NCBI GenBank assembly: GCA_020058965.1 | Contig: JAGVCY010000119.1 | Span: 1-12,918, forward strand | Reading direction: 5' to 3' | DNA: 12,918 nt | Source: Candidatus Omnitrophota bacterium | GTDB taxonomy: Bacteria > Omnitrophota > Gorgyraeia > 2-02-FULL-51-18 > JAGOUK01 | Part shown: piece by piece, positions 7,123 to 12,918 of the stretch | Numbering within the stretch: position 1 is the first letter of the stretch | How the letters are laid out: every line of letters begins with the position of its first letter | Made by a program: the position numbers and the translations under genes | The notes under the pieces: generated by a model | What the model was told of the DNA's origin: nothing | The model's database searches: none | The model's input: the letters and a program-made list of their open reading frames with translations, nothing else

Positions 7123-7698
7123 TTAACCGGCGGCTGAGATGGCTTCGTCTATGAGCCGGCAAAGCGCGTGGCCGATGGCGATGTGACATTCTTGAATGTG
7201 CGCGGTCCGCTCGACCGGGATCACGATCGCGATATCAGCCAATTTTCCAAGTTCTCCGCCGTTACGCCCGGCCAGGCCAATGGTTTTCATCCCGCGGGCT
7301 TTTGCGGCCTGGATCGCGAGATTTACATTTTTGGAATTGCCGCTGGTCGAAATTCCGACCGCGACATCCCCCGCCTGTCCCAACGCTTCGACTTGCCGCG
7401 CAAAGATTTTATCAAACGAATAATCGTTGGCGACCGCGGTCAGAATAGAGGTGTCCGTGGTTAAGGCGATGGCCGGCAGGGCCCGCCGCTCGGTTTCGTA
7501 ACGGCCGACGAACTCGGCAGCCAAATGCTGCGCGTCGCTCGCCGATCCGCCATTTCCAAAAAAAAGCACCTTTTTCCCCTTCAAAACAGCATCCACCAGA
7601 ATTCTGCCGGCGGATTCGATGGTCGGAAGAAGCTCGGTAATTACGCGCCGCTTGGCCGCGATACTTGCCTCCAGGTGCTCGGCGATGATCTTCTGCAT
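7123..7698 (-). CDS. gmhA: Sedoheptulose 7-phosphate isomerase
   Basis: GmhA converts sedoheptulose 7-phosphate to D-glycero-D-manno-heptose 7-phosphate, the first step of ADP-heptose synthesis. The SIS-domain protein has 191 residues, the usual length. It carries FFGNGGSASDAQHLAAEFVGRY at 46-67, TSGNSKN for phosphate binding, and IQECHIAIGH near the end. Zinc ligands by comparison with the Escherichia coli enzyme are His58, Glu62, Gln169 and His177, all present with the same spacing. The start lies 2 bases after the pfkA stop, and rfaE2 follows. The two flank the missing kinase and phosphatase steps. Confidence 0.96.
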   Translation of the reverse strand: MQKIIAEHLEASIAAKRRVITELLPTIESAGRILVDAVLKGKKVLFFGNGGSASDAQHLAAEFVGRYETERRALPAIALTTDTSILTAVANDYSFDKIFARQVEALGQAGDVAVGISTSGNSKNVNLAIQAAKARGMKTIGLAGRNGGELGKLADIAIVIPVERTAHIQECHIAIGHALCRLIDEAISAAG

Positions 7699-7700
7699 GT

Positions 7701-8729
7701 TTATCCGAAGAATTTGGACGCCAGTTTGTAGAACTCTTTGTCCACGACCTTAAGCTTGCGGGTCGCGTCGGCGATCTTGACACTGATGATCTGAGCGCCG
7801 GAAAGCGCGACCATATGGCCGAATTTCTTCTGCTTGACCAATTCGACCGCCTTGACGCCAAACCGGGTGCCCAGCACGCGGTCAAACGCCGTCGGAGAGC
7901 CGCCGCGCTGAATATGCCCGAGTTCGGTGACGCGGGTTTCAAAGCCGGTGCGCTTTTCAATTTCTTTACCCAAGCTATGCGAAATTCCGCCGAGCAGCAC
8001 ATGACCAAAGGCATCCTTTTTCTGCGTTTTCAGGATCAAGTCCCAGCCCTTGATCTGAGCCCCTTCCGCCACGACGACAATGCTGAAGCTCTTGCCGCGC
8101 GCGTGGCGCTTTTGGATGGTGCCAATGATCTCGTCCATCGTGACCGAGAACTCAGGTATCAGGATCATGTCGGCGCCGCCTGCCAAACCCGCGTGAAGGG
8201 CGATCCATCCCGCGTGCCGGCCCATGACTTCCACCACCATGATGCGGTGATGACTCTCGGCCGTCGTATGCAGACGGTCAATGGCTTCCATCACGACATT
8301 CACCGCGGTGTCAAAACCAAAGGTGTAATCGGTGCCGGACAAATCGTTGTCAATTGTCTTGGGGACGCCCACCACCGGGAATCCCTCGGCCGAAAGCTTC
8401 GTTGCCACGCCCAGCGTGTCCTCGCCGCCGATCGCCACCAGCGCATCGAGGTTCAGGCCCTTCCAATTTTTCTTTAGATTGGAAAGCGCTTCACGATCCT
8501 TGTACGGATTGGTGCGGCTCGTGCCGAGTATGGTTCCGCCGCGGTGCAAAATACCCGTCACCGTCGTCAGGTTGAGCTCCATCGGCGGTAAATTGTTCAC
8601 CAATCCCGCCCAACCGTTGCGAATACCGACCACTTCATCGCCATACGGCAGCGCCGCGCGAACGATCGCGCGAATCACTGGGTTCAATCCCGGACAATCT
8701 CCGCCGCCTGTCAAAACTCCGATTCTCAT
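7701..8729 (-). CDS. pfkA: 6-phosphofructokinase, predicted pyrophosphate-dependent
   Basis: The 342-residue PFK phosphorylates fructose 6-phosphate in glycolysis. It shows GVLTGGGDCPGLN at the N-terminus, GGTILGTSR, KTIDNDL, MGRHAGW, PEF and HIQRGGSP with the substrate-binding residues. Two positions decide the phosphate donor in this family: residue 104 is Asp (in GGEDTLG) and residue 124 is Lys (in PKTIDND). Both are the pyrophosphate-type residues; ATP enzymes have Gly at both. The protein resembles the mixed-substrate group of bacterial PFKs. If PPi-dependent, the step would be reversible and could serve gluconeogenesis too. The 72-base gap upstream, the largest in this cluster, shows no clear promoter; a weak AAGG lies 11 bases before the ATG. 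Confidence 0.94.
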   Translation of the reverse strand: MRIGVLTGGGDCPGLNPVIRAIVRAALPYGDEVVGIRNGWAGLVNNLPPMELNLTTVTGILHRGGTILGTSRTNPYKDREALSNLKKNWKGLNLDALVAIGGEDTLGVATKLSAEGFPVVGVPKTIDNDLSGTDYTFGFDTAVNVVMEAIDRLHTTAESHHRIMVVEVMGRHAGWIALHAGLAGGADMILIPEFSVTMDEIIGTIQKRHARGKSFSIVVVAEGAQIKGWDLILKTQKKDAFGHVLLGGISHSLGKEIEKRTGFETRVTELGHIQRGGSPTAFDRVLGTRFGVKAVELVKQKKFGHMVALSGAQIISVKIADATRKLKVVDKEFYKLASKFFG

Positions 8730-8801
8730 GGGTGCTGTGCCTTTCTATTGGTCATCGCATTTGCTTCCGCGCTTGGCGTAGCTGGTAACTTGACCGGTTA
8801 A

Positions 8802-10166
8802 TTAAGACTGCTCTTTAAGGTATTTACCAAATAGCCGGGGGATAAAATCAGTGTAGAATTGTCCCCGCTTAAAGATCGGATTACGCAAAATTTCGCGGTG
8901 GAGCGGAATGGTCGTCTTAATAGGCTCGACAATATATTCATCGAGCGCGCGCGTCATAACCTTAATGACATCGTCCCGGTCTTTTCCATAGGCCATCAAT
9001 TTAGCCACCATCGAGTCGTAGTAAGGACTGACCACCTGTCCCGCAGCCACATGCGTGTCAATTCGTATCCCGGGTCCGCCCGGCGCGTAATAACGGTCGA
9101 TGCGGCCCGGCGACGGCGCAAAATTATTCTGATAATCCTCGGCATTGATCCGGCATTCGAGCGCATGGCCATTCAGCTGGACTTTATCCTGTTTTTTGAT
9201 GGTCATCGGCAGACCCGCCGCAATGATGATCTGCTCTTTGACGAGATCAAGCCCCGTTACAAGCTCGGTGATGCCGTGCTCGACCTGGATCCGGGTGTTC
9301 ATCTCAAGAAAATAAAAACTCCCGTCCTCATTGAGCAAAAACTCGACCGTGCCCGCGTTAAAATAATTCACAGCCTGCGCCGCCTTGATCGCGACCTCAC
9401 CCATTTTACGCCGCAACTTCGGATCAACGGCCGGCGAAGGACTCTCCTCGATCAGTTTTTGATGCCGCCGCTGAATAGTGCAATCGCGCTCGTTCAAATG
9501 GATGAGATTGCCGTGCCGGTCGCCCAGAACCTGAATTTCGACATGGCGGGTTTTTTCAAAATATTTCTCGATATAAACCGCCGAGTTGCCAAAGGCCGCT
9601 TCCGCTTCGCGTTCCGCGGTCATGATGGCACTTACCAGCCGAACATCGTTATGACAGACCCGCATGCCTTTTCCGCCGCCGCCGGCCGACGCCTTGATAA
9701 TAACCGGATATTTAAGCCGCTTGGCGATCTGAAGCGCGTCATCCTTGTCCTTGACCCGCTCGTAGCTCCCGGGCACCAAGGGCACGCTCGCTTTTTTAAC
9801 CGTTTCGCGTGCGGCCATTTTGTCGCCCATGCGCCGGATCGAATCCGCGGAGGGTCCGATAAACTTGATCTCGCACGATTCGCAGACTTCCGCGAAATGA
9901 GCGTTTTCGGCCAGGAACCCGTAACCCGGATGAATGGCTTCCACATCGGTGATTTCGGCGGCGCTGATGATGGCGGGAATATTGAGGTAGCTGTCCTTGG
10001 GAAGCGGCCCGCCGATGCAGACGGCCTCGTCCGCGACACGGACATGGAGCGAATCTTTATCGGCCTGGGAGTAAACGGCGACGGTTTTAATGCCGAGCTC
10101 ATGTGCCGCCCGGTTGATCCGGATAGCCACTTCACCGCGATTCGCTATGAGTATTTTTTTAAACAT
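8802..10166 (-). CDS. accC: Acetyl-CoA carboxylase, biotin carboxylase subunit
   Basis: AccC uses ATP and bicarbonate to carboxylate the biotin on AccB, the first half-reaction of fatty acid synthesis. From the ATG at 10166 the protein has 454 residues, the usual size. It begins [14 protein letters not shown] and contains the ATP-grasp loop AGGGGKGM at 161-168, [14 protein letters not shown] at 227-240 with Lys237, and [12 protein letters not shown] with Glu288 and Arg292. The residue after that motif is Gly298 where Pro is more common. A TTG at 10193 would add nine residues and sits 9 bases after the accB stop behind GGCGG; I prefer the conserved MFKK start. No carboxyltransferase (accA/accD) is in the window. 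Confidence 0.97.
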   Translation of the reverse strand: MFKKILIANRGEVAIRINRAAHELGIKTVAVYSQADKDSLHVRVADEAVCIGGPLPKDSYLNIPAIISAAEITDVEAIHPGYGFLAENAHFAEVCESCEIKFIGPSADSIRRMGDKMAARETVKKASVPLVPGSYERVKDKDDALQIAKRLKYPVIIKASAGGGGKGMRVCHNDVRLVSAIMTAEREAEAAFGNSAVYIEKYFEKTRHVEIQVLGDRHGNLIHLNERDCTIQRRHQKLIEESPSPAVDPKLRRKMGEVAIKAAQAVNYFNAGTVEFLLNEDGSFYFLEMNTRIQVEHGITELVTGLDLVKEQIIIAAGLPMTIKKQDKVQLNGHALECRINAEDYQNNFAPSPGRIDRYYAPGGPGIRIDTHVAAGQVVSPYYDSMVAKLMAYGKDRDDVIKVMTRALDEYIVEPIKTTIPLHREILRNPIFKRGQFYTDFIPRLFGKYLKEQS

Positions 10167-10202
10167 TCGGGTGGATCGGTTGGTTTCTGCCAATCCGCCA
10201 GA

Positions 10203-10637
10203 TTACGCGGTCACCGAGAACAAAACCTGACCGAATTCGATGGGTGACCCGCTCTGAACATGGACCTCGGTGACAGTCCCTTTGATCTCGGATTTAATTT
10301 CGTTCATCAGCTTCATCGCTTCGACGATGCAAATCACCTGACCCACATCGACTTTTTGCCCAACTTTGAGGTAGGGCTCGGCGTCGGGTGCCGGAGCGGA
10401 ATAAAAAGTACCCACCATCGGAGATTTAATGGTGATGCCCGGAGCTGCGGTCGGTGTGGCGGCGGGTACTGCGGCGGCGGCGGCGGGAGCCGACATCATT
10501 CGCGGCGCCTCTTGGACCATAATGCCTTCCCGGCCCTTTTTAAGCTTGATCTTGGAACCCTCGGTCTCGACCTCCACTTCCGTGAGCTCGTTCTCATTCA
10601 TCAACGCGATCAAATCCTTGATTTCTCTCAGGTTCAC
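10203..10637 (-). CDS. accB: Acetyl-CoA carboxylase biotin carboxyl carrier protein
   Basis: AccB carries the biotin that shuttles carboxyl between AccC and the carboxyltransferase. The 144-residue protein has a short N-terminal helical domain (1-42), an Ala/Pro-rich hinge at about 44-66, and a biotinyl domain with the EAMKLMNEI site, so Lys109 is the biotinylated residue. The start is GTG at 10637, supported by a strong GGAGG six bases upstream. It lies 24 bases after the efp stop, and accC follows closely. Confidence 0.97.
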   Translation of the reverse strand: MNLREIKDLIALMNENELTEVEVETEGSKIKLKKGREGIMVQEAPRMMSAPAAAAAVPAATPTAAPGITIKSPMVGTFYSAPAPDAEPYLKVGQKVDVGQVICIVEAMKLMNEIKSEIKGTVTEVHVQSGSPIEFGQVLFSVTA

Positions 10638-10661
10638 TTTATTCCTCCAAAATTTTTGGTG

Positions 10662-11219
10662 TTACGCGCGCTCGATGTAGTCGCCGGTACGCGTGTCGAC
10701 TCGAATCATTTCGCCCGGACCGATAAAAAGCGGTACCTTCACCGTCGCTCCCGTCTCGAGCGTCGCGGGCTTCGACCCTGACTTGGCCGTATCGCCGCGC
10801 ACGCCCGGTTCGGTTTCGGTGATCTTGAGCGTCACGGATGCGGGCATTTCGATGGTTAATAATTCATTGTCGCAATACAGCCCAGTGACATTCATATTGT
10901 CTTTGAGATAAAGCATCTGCGCTTCGATCAGGCTCTTGTTGATCACGACATCTTGAAAATCTTCGGTGTTCATGAAGTGAAGCAGTTCGCCGTCGGCGTA
11001 GAGGTATTGAATTTCGCGGCGCTCGAGAAAAACATCTTCGAAGGCGTCGCCGGAGCGGAAAGCTTGCTCAAGGGCCTGGCCTGTTTTCATATTCACCATC
11101 TTGGTCCGCACGATCGGGGCGCGCTGTTGCATTTTGACATGCTGGAACCAGGTGATTTGACAAAGTTGATTGTTGTATTTAATGACAATGCCGTTTTTAA
11201 ACTCATTCGCGGTGACCAT
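10662..11219 (-). CDS. efp: Translation elongation factor P with unusual loop tip
   Basis: EF-P binds between the P and E sites of the ribosome and relieves stalling at consecutive prolines. The 185-residue length and three-domain layout are normal, and the C-terminal signature (TGATVKVPLFIGPGE through DTRTGDY) is intact. The domain I loop that reaches the P-site tRNA normally reads KPGKG or KPGRG with a modified Lys/Arg. Here it reads HVKMQQRAPIVRTK, placing Gln32 at the tip position (E. coli Lys34) and Arg33 next to it. Known modification by EpmA, EarP or YmfI could not act on Gln. None of those enzymes is in the window. AAGG lies 11 bases before the ATG. Confidence 0.96.
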   Translation of the reverse strand: MVTANEFKNGIVIKYNNQLCQITWFQHVKMQQRAPIVRTKMVNMKTGQALEQAFRSGDAFEDVFLERREIQYLYADGELLHFMNTEDFQDVVINKSLIEAQMLYLKDNMNVTGLYCDNELLTIEMPASVTLKITETEPGVRGDTAKSGSKPATLETGATVKVPLFIGPGEMIRVDTRTGDYIERA

Positions 11220-11231
11220 AAATTGAATGCC

Positions 11232-12317
11232 TTATCGGTTGATGGACTGAAGTTTTTTAGGGATCCGGGCGGTGAGCACTTCGGCTCCGCGGTCGGTGAT
11301 CAGCGCCATGTCTTCGATTCGGACCCCGAATTGACCCGGCAAATAGATGCCCGGTTCAACCGTGATCACCATGCCCGGCTCCAAAATCTCCGGCGAGCGG
11401 GTCGAAATCGACGGCGCCTCATGGATCTCAAGCCCGACCCCATGGCCGGTGCTATGACCAAAAAACTTCCCAAATCCTTTTTTATCTATGTAATTACGGC
11501 AGGCCAGATCCACCTCTGAGGCCTTAACCCCCGGCCCTGCCTTGCGCAACCCCAGCTCCTGGGCCTGGAGAACAGTATCATAAATCTTGCGCTTCAAAGG
11601 CGGTATTTTACCAGTGAAAAAACAACGGGTCAAATCAGTGGAATACCCCTGGTAGACGCATCCCATGTCCACCAGGATCAGATCGTTGTCCTTCACCACC
11701 GTCTCCCCAGTGACGGCATGCGGCATTGATGAATTCGGGTCCGCTGCAATAATAATATCAAAAGATGGTTTCTGGGATCCGAACATTTTTGTGTCATATT
11801 CAAGTTTGGCCAATATTTCCCGCTCCTTCATGCCCGGAGCAAGACTCGCGGTCAGACTCTCAACTCCCAACCGCATGATCTCCACGCATTGCTTGATCTT
11901 GGCAATTTCGCCGCGGTCCTTGCGAATCCTAAGCGCTTCCACCGCGTCCGATACGGGAACCAAGACGGCTCCGCTGCAAGCCCGCGACAGCGCTCGATAA
12001 AGAGCGAACGAAATCCTGCCGGCCTCCACCCCAAGACGACGCACTCCGTGCTTTTCGCACAATTCCTTGACCATCACCGAATACGGCTTTTTATCGCGAA
12101 GGAGGATCGTAAAACCCTTCAACTCGCGCTGCGCTTGCTCGACATAGCGAAAATCCGTCAAAAAGTACCGCTTGTCCCGCAAGATCAAAACAAACGACTC
12201 GGTGCCGGTGTAACCGCTCAAGTACGATACATTCGGCTCGCATCCGATAAAAAAAGCATCCAAATTCTTTTTATCAAAAACGGGGCCGAAATTTTTAAGT
12301 CGTGAGGCGCTGTTCAT
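11232..12317 (-). CDS. M24B-family Xaa-Pro aminopeptidase/dipeptidase
   Basis: This is a metallopeptidase of the pita-bread fold that removes residues next to proline. The 361-residue protein has the creatinase-type N-terminal domain and a C-terminal catalytic domain. All five metal ligands are visible: Asp217 and Asp228 (DMGCVYQGYSTDLTR), His292 (STGHGVGLEIHEAP), Glu321 (ITVEPGIY) and Glu335 (VRIEDM). The length fits the short aminopeptidase P/YqhT type. Its ATG shares one base with the aroQ stop (TAATG) and efp starts 12 bases after its end. The aroQ-peptidase-efp order is known in Firmicutes. Aminopeptidase and dipeptidase (PepQ) activity cannot be separated from the sequence alone. Confidence 0.94.
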   Translation of the reverse strand: MNSASRLKNFGPVFDKKNLDAFFIGCEPNVSYLSGYTGTESFVLILRDKRYFLTDFRYVEQAQRELKGFTILLRDKKPYSVMVKELCEKHGVRRLGVEAGRISFALYRALSRACSGAVLVPVSDAVEALRIRKDRGEIAKIKQCVEIMRLGVESLTASLAPGMKEREILAKLEYDTKMFGSQKPSFDIIIAADPNSSMPHAVTGETVVKDNDLILVDMGCVYQGYSTDLTRCFFTGKIPPLKRKIYDTVLQAQELGLRKAGPGVKASEVDLACRNYIDKKGFGKFFGHSTGHGVGLEIHEAPSISTRSPEILEPGMVITVEPGIYLPGQFGVRIEDMALITDRGAEVLTARIPKKLQSINR

Positions 12318-12808
12318 TATTTATTCTTTCGTGTTTTGCGGGGCGCTGACTTTTTGGCATGGGCCACGGCGCCGTTTTTCAAGCGGCGACTCAGTGCCAG
12401 AAGTCCTAATTCATAACTGACTCGCCCAAATCCTGAGATCTGCCCCACCGCGGCCGGCGCGATGAGCGATTGATGACGGAATGCCTCCCGCGCATAGATA
12501 TTGGAAAGATGAACTTCGACGGTCGGAATGCTGACGGCCGAGACTGCATCTCGAATCGCGACGCTCGTATGGGTGTAAGCCGCCGGATTGATCAGGATTC
12601 CATCAAAGCGGCCGTCCGCCGATCCGATCTTCGAAACGATCTCCCCTTCATGATTGGATTGAAACACTTCCAGGGACAACCCTTCTTTGCGGGCGCAGAG
12701 CGACAGATCCCGATTAATTTCGGCAAGCGTTGTCCGGCCGTAAACGCCCGGCTCGCGGCGGCCGAGCAGATTCAGATTAGGACCATGGATGACCAATATC
12801 TTTTTCAT
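12317..12808 (-). CDS. aroQ: 3-dehydroquinate dehydratase, type II
   Basis: AroQ converts 3-dehydroquinate to 3-dehydroshikimate in the shikimate pathway. The protein shows [16 protein letters not shown] with Arg18 and catalytic Tyr23, FQSNHEGE at 49-56, [10 protein letters not shown] near 73-82, and [17 protein letters not shown] with catalytic His100 and Arg111. Type II enzymes usually have about 145 residues; this one has 163 because of a Lys/Arg-rich tail from about 141 to 163. A GAGGG about six bases before the ATG is a good ribosome site. Confidence 0.97.
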   Translation of the reverse strand: MKKILVIHGPNLNLLGRREPGVYGRTTLAEINRDLSLCARKEGLSLEVFQSNHEGEIVSKIGSADGRFDGILINPAAYTHTSVAIRDAVSAVSIPTVEVHLSNIYAREAFRHQSLIAPAAVGQISGFGRVSYELGLLALSRRLKNGAVAHAKKSAPRKTRKNK

Positions 12809-12816
12809 CTAATCCC

Positions 12817-12918
12817 TCATGCGGTTTTTATATTTTTGAAGTTGAAGTGATAATCCGGACGGATCATGTAGACGACGCCGCCGACAGCGCTTAGAAGAAT
12901 GATGTAAAAAAGGTAAAG
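12817..12918 (-). CDS. 3' end of an unknown gene ending in a membrane segment
   Basis: The last 33 codons of an open frame enter at the right edge and stop at TGA 12819-12817, eight bases before the aroQ start. The tail reads LYLFYIILLSAVGGVVYM, then RPDYHFNFKNIKTA. This is one hydrophobic segment followed by a short polar end. Spacing suggests it is the gene before aroQ in the same transcript. Too little is present to name it. Confidence 0.5.
   Translation of the reverse strand, partial: LYLFYIILLSAVGGVVYMIRPDYHFNFKNIKTA

Noticed and set aside
8730..8801. Terminator or promoter between accC and pfkA
   Set aside because: The gap has only an imperfect GGTCA-TTACC palindrome with no T-run, and no hexamer pair with proper spacing. 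Nothing supportable.
8859..10247. 462-codon open frame on the plus strand
   Set aside because: It is antisense to accC, whose protein is conserved throughout with catalytic residues. The plus-strand translation shows no domain, so it is a shadow of codon bias.
1..12918. CRISPR arrays, insertion sequences, rRNA genes
   Set aside because: No short regularly spaced DNA repeats, terminal inverted repeats, transposase motifs or rRNA-like sequence were seen on either strand.

Overview
All supported genes in this window lie on the minus strand, so the region reads from position 12918 down to 1. It looks like a chromosomal segment from an uncultured Gram-negative bacterium. ADP-heptose genes (gmhA, rfaE2) imply a lipopolysaccharide-type envelope. 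The split thiD2/thiE pair, the group-C-type PfkB kinase and the very long secreted repeat protein would fit Candidatus Omnitrophota or a relative. That placement is inference from gene content and was not tested by a search.

Region 1 (12918-8802) is a housekeeping block. It contains the 3' end of an unknown gene ending in a membrane segment, then aroQ, an M24-family Xaa-Pro peptidase, efp, accB and accC. The genes are packed with gaps of a few tens of bases or less, and aroQ and the peptidase share a base (TAATG). The order aroQ-peptidase-efp, with accBC nearby, is also known from Bacillus subtilis (yqhS-yqhT-efp), so the block itself is conserved. The EF-P is unusual because the loop tip that normally carries a modified Lys or Arg reads MQQRAP.

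Region 2 (8729-4639) is a second tight cluster: a phosphofructokinase with pyrophosphate-type residues (D104, K124), gmhA, rfaE2, thiD2-like, thiE and a PfkB-family kinase. Several of these genes overlap. GmhA and RfaE2 are the first and last enzymes of ADP-heptose synthesis. The kinase and phosphatase steps between them are not recognisable here.

Region 3 (4635-3891) holds a tRNA-Gly(CCC) with an encoded CCA end and its own TATAAT box, followed at once by an SGNH/GDSL hydrolase. The hydrolase frame stays open upstream through the tRNA, and that upstream frame would encode a signal-peptide-like N-terminus.

Region 4 (3890-1) has an AT-rich 182-bp promoter region and then a secreted protein that runs off the left edge after 1236 codons. 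It has a clear signal peptide, four tandem repeats of 85-90 residues, ten copies of a Y/F-x-G-x4-E motif, and an Asp-rich calcium-binding-like insert. I recognise no named family. This is the best candidate for something undescribed in the window.
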